Shown here piece after piece: positions 53,247-59,966 of a stretch of 64,000 nt of DNA. The notes beneath the pieces are model-generated. The model made no database searches. It was given only the letters and a program-made list of their open reading frames with translations, and was not told where the DNA came from. The position numbers and the translations under genes were made by a program. Every line of letters begins with the position of its first letter. Position 1 is the stretch's first letter. Origin of the DNA: Marinobacter sp. C7 (GTDB taxonomy: Bacteria; Pseudomonadota; Gammaproteobacteria; Pseudomonadales; Oleiphilaceae); NCBI RefSeq assembly GCF_022343555.1, contig NZ_JAKQZH010000005.1, positions 92,064 through 156,063 of the forward strand, given 5' to 3'.

Positions 53247-53260
53247 GGGGTCAGATCTGG
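53247..53260. repeat. Remnant half of the palindromic repeat
   Basis: GGGGTCAGATCTGG keeps the left arm and then continues directly in the flank sequence found after copy 12 (TCAGATCTG...). This looks like loss of the hairpin body by recombination between two TCAGAT stretches. Confidence 0.6.
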
Positions 53261-53281
53261 CTCCGAGATTGGCGCTAAGAT

Positions 53282-53311
53282 GGGGTCAGATGAATACTTT
53301 CATCTGACCCC
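53282..53311. repeat. 30-bp palindromic repeat, copy 12
   Basis: ATG-type arms reading TCAG/TCTG. First of three tandem units with a period of 65-66 bases downstream of dapE, right flank GGTTTTCA. Confidence 0.95.
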
Positions 53312-53347
53312 GGTTTTCAGATCTGACTTCGGAGTTCGCGCTAAGAT

Positions 53348-53377
53348 GGGGTCAGATGAATGCTTTCATCTGACCCC
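53348..53377. repeat. 30-bp palindromic repeat, copy 13
   Basis: ATG-type arms. Second tandem unit, 66 bases from copy 12, with the shared left flank GCGCTAAGAT. Confidence 0.95.
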
Positions 53378-53412
53378 GTTTTCAAGCCTGACTCCGTGAT
53401 TGGCGCCAAGTC

Positions 53413-53442
53413 GGGGTCAGAAGAACGCTTTCTTCTGACCCC
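53413..53442. repeat. 30-bp palindromic repeat, copy 14
   Basis: AAG-type arms. Third tandem unit, 65 bases from copy 13, with left flank GCGCCAAGTC. It lies 20 bases from the slyX stop. Confidence 0.95.
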
Positions 53443-53462
53443 GGTTTCAAATCCACCCCCAT

Positions 53463-53681
53463 TCAGTAATGCGGAGGTGGAGTCTCCTCATCCTCCCGTC
53501 TGATATTCGAAGGCGACACATCCTTCAGCTGCTTGTGCAACAATCGCTTCGCCTCCCACAGCTCACGGAGATCCATTTCCTGCTTGGCTACCTGTTCACT
53601 CAGGGTGTTGATCACCTCGTCCTGAAAGGCGATCCGCATTTCCAGTTCGTCGAGTCGGGCTTCGAGGTCTTTCTGTGTCAT
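53463..53681 (-). CDS. slyX: SlyX-like protein
   Basis: The 72-residue protein is an almost continuous coiled coil (LEARLDELEMRIAFQDEVIN, then TLSEQVAKQEMDLRELWEAK) ending in the PPPHY tail that is typical of SlyX. Function is unknown in the family. It is divergent from the cold-shock-domain membrane protein gene. Confidence 0.9.
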   Translation of the reverse strand: MTQKDLEARLDELEMRIAFQDEVINTLSEQVAKQEMDLRELWEAKRLLHKQLKDVSPSNIRREDEETPPPHY

Positions 53682-53842
53682 CGGTTTGGTCAGCGCTCGG
53701 GATAATCTGGTAATATGCCGCTTTTCTCCGCCAGCCTCCCCTTATTTTCGGGATCTGGCGGTTTTCACCGGCCGGATGCGTGAGTTTACCTGATATCCGG
53801 TTCTTTATCGTTAGCGTTACAAAAATGGAGAAGTTACCTTCA

Positions 53843-54370
53843 ATGCGTAATCCAGCCAAAGCGATCCTTGTCGCTGTTCTGATCGCGATTCCCGCACCAT
53901 TGATCCTGGCCTTTATACTGACTGCCACCCCTGAGCCACTCCGCCTGATTGCTGCCGGCGAAGTGATCGAAGCTCTCGGAAGCACCCGGGGTATTGCCGC
54001 CTACATCATCACTCTGGTTCTGTTTGGTATCGCTGGCTTTCTGGCCGTCGCGCTCTCTGCCAAGCAGCAGGCAGCACAGAACAACGCCCGCCGCGCCCCT
54101 TCCCGTCCCCAGCGTAATGACGACGAAGATGAGGGCGATTACGACGACAGCACTCCGGAAGGCGACGAAGAAGGCACCGTGAAGTGGTTCAACGTCAAGA
54201 AAGGGTTCGGATTTATTGTCCGGGACAGCGGCGATGAGGTGTTCGTGCATTTCCGCGCTATCCGCGGTCGCGGCCGCCGTGTTCTGCGTCAGGGCCAGCT
54301 GGTTCGCTTCAACGTGGTTGAAGCCGACAAGGGTCTTCAGGCCGACAACGTGTCCATCCTGAGCGACTGA
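53843..54370 (+). CDS. Membrane-anchored cold-shock-domain protein
   Basis: The 175-residue protein has two membrane helices (about 7-28 and 51-71), a charged linker rich in Asp and Glu (about 90-112), and a C-terminal cold-shock domain with EGTVKWFNVKKGFGFIV (RNP1) and EVFVHFRAI (RNP2). It would hold a nucleic-acid-binding module at the cytoplasmic face of the inner membrane. The ATG at 53843 is preferred since GGAGAAG precedes it; ATGs at 53825 and 53780 have no site. The RNA target and function are unknown. Confidence 0.8.
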   Translation: MRNPAKAILVAVLIAIPAPLILAFILTATPEPLRLIAAGEVIEALGSTRGIAAYIITLVLFGIAGFLAVALSAKQQAAQNNARRAPSRPQRNDDEDEGDYDDSTPEGDEEGTVKWFNVKKGFGFIVRDSGDEVFVHFRAIRGRGRRVLRQGQLVRFNVVEADKGLQADNVSILSD

Positions 54371-54390
54371 AGACCAGTCCCCCTTCAACG

Positions 54391-54419
54391 AAAAAGGCAG
54401 CCTTTCCGGCTGCCTTTTT
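54391..54419. terminator. Bidirectional terminator between cold-shock-domain gene and minus-strand gene
   Basis: GGCAGCC and GGCTGCC form a 7-base stem with a 5-base loop, flanked by five A and five T. It can end both convergent transcripts. Confidence 0.92.
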
Positions 54420-54793
54420 CAATTCCAGACCACCTTGTGCTCACCGCGCCTGTCCAGGCGCCACCACTTTTCATCTTCCACCGGCTCGCCCTCCTTCCAG
54501 TCGCCGGGGCTGCAACGGATCTCCGTGTCCATGGCCCTCCAGGCACTCCGGGCGCAGTCGAGGTCACTGCCCCAGGGCAGCGCCTCCCCTTCAAGCACCA
54601 GGGAGGTGAAGCGCTTGCCGAAAGCTCCGGGGTAAAGCGTAATGCGCAGTGACGCTCCCTCGTAGGAAGCCTTGCCCTTGATGACCGACGTCACATCGGT
54701 GTCATCGAGGGCGAGGTTGTCAACGTTGGCCTCAAGCCACTGCGACACCTGATTCGGTTCCAGGTCACGAATGTAGATTTCCAGATCCTGCAC
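54419..54793 (-). CDS. Uncharacterised small protein coupled to the Clp-like gene
   Basis: The 124-residue product is acidic and Trp-rich at its end (EDEKWWRLDRRGEHKVVWN). I do not recognise a family. It has no signal peptide. It starts at a GTG inside the last 29 bases of the Clp-like gene, with GGAGAT at suitable distance, so it is translationally coupled and probably works with that protein. The stop lies within the terminator region. Confidence 0.65.
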   Translation of the reverse strand: MQDLEIYIRDLEPNQVSQWLEANVDNLALDDTDVTSVIKGKASYEGASLRITLYPGAFGKRFTSLVLEGEALPWGSDLDCARSAWRAMDTEIRCSPGDWKEGEPVEDEKWWRLDRRGEHKVVWN

Positions 54794-56189
54794 TCACGGA
54801 ATCTCCATGCTGTTGATCACAATGCAGCACATAGTGAACCGGCCCGGGACGCGCTGCAACCCACTGTTCAAGTTCATGGCGCATATCCTCTTCGGAGAGT
54901 CGGTGCAGGGTGCCGTCTGCCTTACGCTCGCGCCAGATTACTTCGGCGGCCGCCTGCTGGAGTTCGAGCTCACGCAGGGACTGCTCCAGCTCTTCAACCG
55001 ACTCCTGTCGGGCCATCGCGACCAGCCCCTGACGCCTTAGCGTGTCTGCCTGTCCGGCCAACGCGGCCGCCTCCGCCGGGCCCCTCCTCGCAAACAGACT
55101 CAACCTCGCCGCGGCACGTCCGACCCACTCGAGCATACCACCGGGGGTAGTCACACAGCGGCTTCGGCCGGACGCCACGTAATCAATCACCGCATTCGGG
55201 AGATGAATGTTCCACTGTTTTTCGATGACCGCCTGGTGGGCAGTCAGGATGGCTCGTCGCTGGGTCTCACTGGGCGACGGCAGATCGAAGACATCGAGGC
55301 AGCGCCCGAGCCTACGTTCCGTAGCCTCAACCGCCGTGGCGTCATCCGGGCCTTCGGGACCCAGCAGCAACACGGGTCCGGACCAGCCGGCAAGCAGCTC
55401 CGACGCCACGCGCCCCGGTGTATCCATCAATGCCAGAAGATCCACCGGAGATACATTATCGAGCACCAGCAATGGCCAGCTCGCGGCACAATCCTTCTCA
55501 CCATTCCCGGTTTCGGCTGCCGGCACGACAGGAAGATCGCTCGCCATCAGTTCGGCTTCCTGTCGCAGATCGATTTCGACGTAGTCGTGTTCCAGTAGGG
55601 GTAACAGGTATTGCAGCCAGCAGGATTTACCGGCTCCGCGGGGGCCACGTATCCAGACCAGGGCCCCGGAACAGGCCATCACGGTAACGGCAACATCGTC
55701 CGCCAACTCAATCCACTCGGGATCGGTTATGGCAAGGGGGACCCGCCTTTCGATTTCGATGTCCCGGGAAGGCTTGCTCTCCGCCAGCTCCGGCCAATTA
55801 GGCACCTGTTCCAGAAGTGAGACATAGGCCTTGCCCTCGAGCCGGTCCGCGTGACGTGCCAGCGTGCCCAGCAGATGGGGCCAGCTGAGCCAGGTCCGGG
55901 CGCAGACTTCCCGGGCGCTCGCCAGCCAGTATATCAACTGGGAGGACAGCAGCCCTTCCCCGCCAACCTCGGTCACAATGGGCTGTTCACATTGGATCGT
56001 GCGAGTGAGCTCGTCGAGATCAACACCGCAGCCACGAAGATACCGTGTGATCGAAGGGTCGGTGTCCAGCAGCGCGAGCAGGAAATCTTCGGCGGTGATG
56101 GCGGCGCCGCCGCGGCCGCTAACGTTGTCCCTGGCCCGCAACAGCGCGGCCTGACACTGGGGATCAAGGCATCCTTGCCAGTCTTCCAT
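54765..56189 (-). CDS. Clp-like protein with Clp_N repeats and a single degenerate AAA domain
   Basis: The 474-residue protein starts with a double Clp N-domain (about 5-130), then one AAA module with Walker A GPRGAGKS at 182-189 and a Walker-B-like LLVLDN (240-245) in which the usual glutamate is N245. A helical section rich in Glu and Gln (about 395-445) resembles the start of a ClpB/ClpV middle domain, but no second AAA domain follows. ATP may be bound but hydrolysed poorly. The ATG at 56189 with GGGAGAAG upstream is preferred to one 20 codons earlier. Whether it serves type VI secretion (as ClpV does) or protein quality control is unknown. Confidence 0.7.
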   Translation of the reverse strand: MEDWQGCLDPQCQAALLRARDNVSGRGGAAITAEDFLLALLDTDPSITRYLRGCGVDLDELTRTIQCEQPIVTEVGGEGLLSSQLIYWLASAREVCARTWLSWPHLLGTLARHADRLEGKAYVSLLEQVPNWPELAESKPSRDIEIERRVPLAITDPEWIELADDVAVTVMACSGALVWIRGPRGAGKSCWLQYLLPLLEHDYVEIDLRQEAELMASDLPVVPAAETGNGEKDCAASWPLLVLDNVSPVDLLALMDTPGRVASELLAGWSGPVLLLGPEGPDDATAVEATERRLGRCLDVFDLPSPSETQRRAILTAHQAVIEKQWNIHLPNAVIDYVASGRSRCVTTPGGMLEWVGRAAARLSLFARRGPAEAAALAGQADTLRRQGLVAMARQESVEELEQSLRELELQQAAAEVIWRERKADGTLHRLSEEDMRHELEQWVAARPGPVHYVLHCDQQHGDSVSAGSGNLHS

Positions 56190-56249
56190 GCAACTTCTCC
56201 CTGTTGTGTTCGCATCATCCTGATGCGGGTCAATTGTGATACCGGCCAC

Positions 56250-56690
56250 TCACCAGGTGCCGGTGTTCTCCATGCTGGCCCAGGGTTCCTTCGGGGGCAG
56301 TGCCTCGCCTTTCTGGAGCAGTTCGATGGAGATGTTGTCCGGAGTCCGGATAAACGCCATGTAGCCATCCCGGGGCGGGCGATTGATGGTCACGCCGTTG
56401 GCCTGGAGCTTCTCGCACAGGGCGTAGATATCATCCACACGGTAGGCCAGGTGACCAAAGTTGCGGCCTCCGGTGTATTCCTCCGGATCCCAGTTGTAGG
56501 TCAGTTCGATCATCGGTGCCCGGTCTTCCCGGGCACGGGCCTCATCTTCCGGGGCGGCCAGGAACACCAGGGTGAACCGGCCTTTCTCGCTGCTCTTTCG
56601 ATTGATCTCGACCATGCCGAGCAGGTCACAGAAAAAATGCAGAGTCTTGTCCAGGTCGCTCACCCGGATCATGGTATGGAGGTATTGCAT
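56250..56690 (-). CDS. gloA: Lactoylglutathione lyase (glyoxalase I)
   Basis: The 146-residue VOC enzyme has metal ligands H5 (MQYLHTMIRV), a glutamate in MIELTYNWD, H in FGHLAYRVDD, and E in ISIELLQKG, the pattern of nickel/cobalt-type glyoxalase I. It isomerises the methylglyoxal-glutathione adduct to S-lactoylglutathione. The ATG at 56690 with AAGGAG is chosen over one 22 codons earlier. It is divergent from the DUF1853 gene. Confidence 0.93.
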   Translation of the reverse strand: MQYLHTMIRVSDLDKTLHFFCDLLGMVEINRKSSEKGRFTLVFLAAPEDEARAREDRAPMIELTYNWDPEEYTGGRNFGHLAYRVDDIYALCEKLQANGVTINRPPRDGYMAFIRTPDNISIELLQKGEALPPKEPWASMENTGTW

Positions 56691-56755
56691 ACGCACTCCT
56701 TGTCCAGTCGTAGTCGTCTTACCGCTTTGAACACAGTTTACGGTATCCTTGGCCA

Positions 56756-57652
56756 ATGGACGAAATCACCACCGGCGATATTCCCTATACCCTGCACACG
56801 CCCGCCGTCAGGCATCTGGCATGGCTGTGTCACACTCCCCAACTGCTGAGATCACCACTCTCGTTTGAGCCCACTCGCTACCTGCCCCCCAATCATCTGG
56901 AAACCCTCAGGGCGTGGGATCGTGATCTGCAATCCGCACCGGCATTGCTCCGGGAACCACCCCAACGGCGACTGGGGTTCTATTTCGAACGACTGTACCA
57001 GGTCCTGCTGGAGGAACTGCTTGGCTGGAAAATCCTACTGAAAAACCAGCAAATACAGTCCAACGGGCGCACCATCGGTGAGTTGGATTTTGTGGTGCAT
57101 AACCGAACCGAAGACCGGGTCGAACACCACGAGATCGCGGTAAAATATTACCTCGGGGTCGCAACGGTTGGTCATCCAACGCTCTGGTATGGCCCGAATG
57201 CCCGTGATCGCCTCGATCTCAAATCGGACAACCTGATCCGGCACCAGAGCCGCAGGACCCTCCACCCGGAAACACAGGCCCTGCTGGAGAAACACGACAT
57301 CGCCAGCCCCCTGACCGCGCGCATCTTCATGCCGGGCTATCTCTTCTATCCCTCTGAGGCGTCAATATCGGCCCCGGACTACGTGCCGGCCAACCACCTG
57401 AGAGGTCGCTGGCTATACCTCTCGAGGGCCAGGGCCGGCGACACCTCGCACTGGGTACCGCTCCATAAGCCCCACTGGATCGGCCCCTGGCTCCAGGACG
57501 AGCCACCCCTCCCTGAGACCACCCACGAAGCGTTTGAACGAATCGAACACCACGCCACCCCCGTACTTTTTGCCGTGCTTGAGAGCGACGCAAACACCGG
57601 CACCTGGCGGGAAACCGACCGAATCTTTGTGGTACCCGAAAACTGGCCGTAG
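56756..57652 (+). CDS. DUF1853 family protein (possible PD-(D/E)XK-type nuclease fold)
   Basis: The 298-residue protein matches DUF1853, with the core LGFYFERLYQVLLEELLGW, GELDFVVHN and HHEIAVKYYLGV. The sequence GELDFVV followed by HEIAVKYYL gives a D...E-x-K arrangement like PD-(D/E)XK nucleases. This suggests a nuclease fold, but no activity is known to me. It stands alone between divergent gloA and the convergent toxin gene. Confidence 0.75.
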   Translation: MDEITTGDIPYTLHTPAVRHLAWLCHTPQLLRSPLSFEPTRYLPPNHLETLRAWDRDLQSAPALLREPPQRRLGFYFERLYQVLLEELLGWKILLKNQQIQSNGRTIGELDFVVHNRTEDRVEHHEIAVKYYLGVATVGHPTLWYGPNARDRLDLKSDNLIRHQSRRTLHPETQALLEKHDIASPLTARIFMPGYLFYPSEASISAPDYVPANHLRGRWLYLSRARAGDTSHWVPLHKPHWIGPWLQDEPPLPETTHEAFERIEHHATPVLFAVLESDANTGTWRETDRIFVVPENWP

Positions 57653-57661
57653 CTCTGGACC

Positions 57662-58246
57662 TCAGGAGTCGATCAGGCTCCTGGCCCAGGGTGGCAGCTC
57701 ATCTTTAAAGACCCGCCATTCCCCGTTTTCCCAGGCTGCCACGCGCACGAACGGCCGATCGAGGCTGGAGTTGTCCACCAGATGCAGCTCATCCGCAAGG
57801 CCAACGCATTGGCGCAGATTGTCCAGGGTTCGGGGAATCCGTCTCTCTATCTTTGTCTCCGGCACGTTGTGGCCGCCGGTTTGCACTCGGGAGGCGACAC
57901 GCGCCTTGTTGAGAGTCACCTGGTCCAGGTGGAAATAGAACAGGCGGATGCGAAAGCCCGCGGCCTTGGCGGTGCCGACGAAATCCACCTTGGACGGGTG
58001 GGAAAACACCGTTTCAAAACAGAAGCTCTGGCGCTCCTCCAGCAGCCGGAACCGCTCTTTTTCGGCAATCAGCGCCGCTTCGTAACTGTGCTTCTCCGGA
58101 TAATCCGGCCATAGGGTACGGGCGATCCTGTCGGCATTGACGAACGGGATATTGCGACGGGCCAGAAACCGCTCGTAGAAGGTGGATTTACCGGCCCCGT
58201 TGCCCCCCACCAGCAGCCATAGTTCAGGCGGCGTCGTCACGGTCAC
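57662..58246 (-). CDS. Zeta-toxin-like P-loop kinase
   Basis: The 194-residue P-loop protein has Walker A GGNGAGKST near 14-22, FVNADRIARTLWP, the SFCFETVFSHPSK segment and a later RVASRVQTGGHNVPETKIERR stretch (cut here). These are features of zeta-toxin/UDP-GlcNAc kinase-like proteins. It starts with a GTG that overlaps the end of a ParD-like antitoxin gene, so it is probably the toxin of a type II pair, blocking cell-wall precursors by phosphorylation; target is inferred from the family. Confidence 0.78.
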   Translation of the reverse strand: MTVTTPPELWLLVGGNGAGKSTFYERFLARRNIPFVNADRIARTLWPDYPEKHSYEAALIAEKERFRLLEERQSFCFETVFSHPSKVDFVGTAKAAGFRIRLFYFHLDQVTLNKARVASRVQTGGHNVPETKIERRIPRTLDNLRQCVGLADELHLVDNSSLDRPFVRVAAWENGEWRVFKDELPPWARSLIDS

Positions 58247-58637
58247 TCAGTGCTTCAAAGCGTCCATTTCGGAACTGGCCAACTTCCCGGGTACCGTCCG
58301 GGCGAATGGCTTCCAGGTAGCCCGGCTTTTCTGTAGAAGCCTGGTAAACCGTGCGACCGCGGGCAATAGATCGGCCAAGCTCACCGCTCTCCCGCGCCTC
58401 ATCGACCTCGGCCCAGAGTTCATCGCTGTTTACCGATTCCGCAACAACGGGCTCCACGGACACCTTCCGGATGCCCTGCAAAATGGCAATCAGATCCTCC
58501 GCACTCACCTCCCCGGCAACTGCGCGACCAATCTCGGCCCAGTATTCAATCTGTTTCGGCGTGGAACGCCGATGAACCTGCCCCTCCGCAGCAGCATGGC
58601 GAACCAGGTTGTCATCAAGGCGAACGGCGGTGGTCAT
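58224..58637 (-). CDS. ParD-like antitoxin
   Basis: The 137-residue protein begins with TTAVRLDDNLVRHAAAEGQ and RRSTPKQIEYWAEIGRAV, the ParD-like antitoxin DNA-binding pattern, and ends in a domain with GYLEAIRPDGTREVGQFRNGRF that may wrap the toxin. The ATG at 58637 has CGGGAG upstream; a longer frame runs through two palindromic repeats and is not credible. It overlaps the zeta-like gene by 23 bases. It likely represses its own promoter. Confidence 0.78.
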   Translation of the reverse strand: MTTAVRLDDNLVRHAAAEGQVHRRSTPKQIEYWAEIGRAVAGEVSAEDLIAILQGIRKVSVEPVVAESVNSDELWAEVDEARESGELGRSIARGRTVYQASTEKPGYLEAIRPDGTREVGQFRNGRFEALSDRDDAA

Positions 58638-58761
58638 GGTCGACTCCCGATTTGTGCATATATCAACCAGACTATCATGCTCGTTGCGTTTTGCAACAGG
58701 TGTTGCAGCTTGAAATTCAAGCACCGGTTGAATCCCTCCCGCGGTGTCTGATGCCCCCTCG

Positions 58762-58791
58762 GGGGTCAGAAGAAAGCATTCTTCTGACCCC
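58762..58791. repeat. 30-bp palindromic repeat, copy 15
   Basis: AAG-type arms reading TCAG/TCTG with right flank ATTTTCA. It lies upstream of the toxin-antitoxin operon, more than 5 kb from the main cluster. Confidence 0.95.
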
Positions 58792-58836
58792 ATTTTCAGA
58801 CCTGGCACCAAAAACCAGACCAAAGCTGCAAACGCC

Positions 58837-58866
58837 GGGGTCTGAAGAGAACCTTCTTCTGACCCC
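58837..58866. repeat. 30-bp palindromic repeat, copy 16
   Basis: AAG-type arms, both reading TCTG, with a diverged centre and right flank ATCTTCA. It lies 26 bases after the end of the two-TM gene. Confidence 0.92.
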
Positions 58867-58892
58867 ATCTTCACGCCATACCCCCAGCCCCA

Positions 58893-59966
58893 TCAAATCG
58901 GCCACGCACCCTCCGGCCGCATTTCCCGGTACTCCTGCAAAGATATCTTGCCCAGTTGCGGCGTAAGCTTGCATACCCGGCTCCCCCAGGGGTAGCTGCG
59001 CAAACGATTCAACAGCGCCACCCCTGCCCCTTGCTTCCAGGCCTCAATATCCAGATCCCGCCAATAGCGTGGATCACGCCCCGTCTTCTCATCATGCTCG
59101 CGGGTTACCGGATCCAGGTGACGGAATGGTTCGAGGCGGGGCACATCCGGCAGGGGCTGGGTTACGTCCATATAGCGTTGAAGCATGTCCCAGAGAGCGA
59201 GGACTTCGCTCTTGTTCGCCTCGATGTTACTCAGGGACGTTTGATTGAACGTTTTTCCCGTGTAGCGGTGCACTAACATCAACCGGTAGAAGATGCCCCC
59301 CTGCTGCACTACCCGCTCTACGTAGGCATCGAACTCCACAAGCGGAGCCGCGAAGAAGCGTCCGCGTCCCAGAGCGAAGCGGACCTGGCCGGTAAGTCGG
59401 TTGAATTCGCTGCAACCATCTTCGAAGGTTTTATCGAGTTTCTTGTTGATGGATTTTTCAAAGGGCTTTAAGAAAAAACCTATCCCGGTACTCATCAGCC
59501 AGTTTGTGGTTACAGGTGTTACCCATATGGCGAAGGCATACCAACCCAACGCAAGCAACAGTAATCCGATGACTACGACCAAGCTGTGCAGAGACCTGTA
59601 AAGCCCAAATTCTCCGATCCCCCATATCAATAGCCCGGGCCCTCCAAACCACAACAGCATTATCCAGGTGAATGGCAAAATCAGGATCAGAAACTTCAAT
59701 CCAAGCTTTCCATTCAAGAAGCCAATTCGTCGATGGTCCCACCACCAATCTTTGCTCTCAAACTCCGGATCTTGTTTTTCCTGTTCCTGAACAGCCTCGA
59801 TATCCTGGATCGTTCGATGATAGGGGTTTACGTTCGCGTAGTAGCCCACTGGCTGAAGCTCTTCTCCAATCCGGAACCTCTGCTTCGGGCTTTCAGGCAG
59901 CGGTTCGATAAAGGCTCCTCTGTGTGCCGTGACGGCGAATTTCGACAACTCCCTTGCCTCGCTCAT
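58893..59966 (-). CDS. Two-TM protein, DUF6708-like, coupled to the T6SS effector (candidate immunity or accessory protein)
   Basis: The 357-residue protein has two membrane helices (about 92-113 and 126-150). A soluble part follows with FNRLTGQVRFALGRGRFF and a C-terminal block containing EVLALWDMLQRYM, PLPDVP, HLDPVTREHD and RDPRYWRDLD, which resembles DUF6708 proteins found beside type VI effectors. Its ATG overlaps the effector stop by four bases. A membrane protein encoded right after a pore-forming-type effector is the usual place of an immunity protein. Immunity is inferred and not shown. Base composition is lower in GC than the core. Confidence 0.65.
   Translation of the reverse strand: MSEARELSKFAVTAHRGAFIEPLPESPKQRFRIGEELQPVGYYANVNPYHRTIQDIEAVQEQEKQDPEFESKDWWWDHRRIGFLNGKLGLKFLILILPFTWIMLLWFGGPGLLIWGIGEFGLYRSLHSLVVVIGLLLLALGWYAFAIWVTPVTTNWLMSTGIGFFLKPFEKSINKKLDKTFEDGCSEFNRLTGQVRFALGRGRFFAAPLVEFDAYVERVVQQGGIFYRLMLVHRYTGKTFNQTSLSNIEANKSEVLALWDMLQRYMDVTQPLPDVPRLEPFRHLDPVTREHDEKTGRDPRYWRDLDIEAWKQGAGVALLNRLRSYPWGSRVCKLTPQLGKISLQEYREMRPEGAWPI

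Noticed and set aside
50068..53442. CRISPR array made of the 30-base repeats
   Set aside because: Repeats are near-perfect palindromes in both directions with irregular, related spacers and genes between them; no cas genes are present.
54765..56189. Simple naming of the Clp-like protein as ClpV (TssH)
   Set aside because: ClpV has two AAA domains and about 850-900 residues; this protein has one altered AAA domain, so the name would mislead.
58638..58874. N-terminal extension of the ParD-like antitoxin
   Set aside because: The extra 79 codons are a translation of two palindromic repeats; the ATG at 58637 has its own ribosome binding site.
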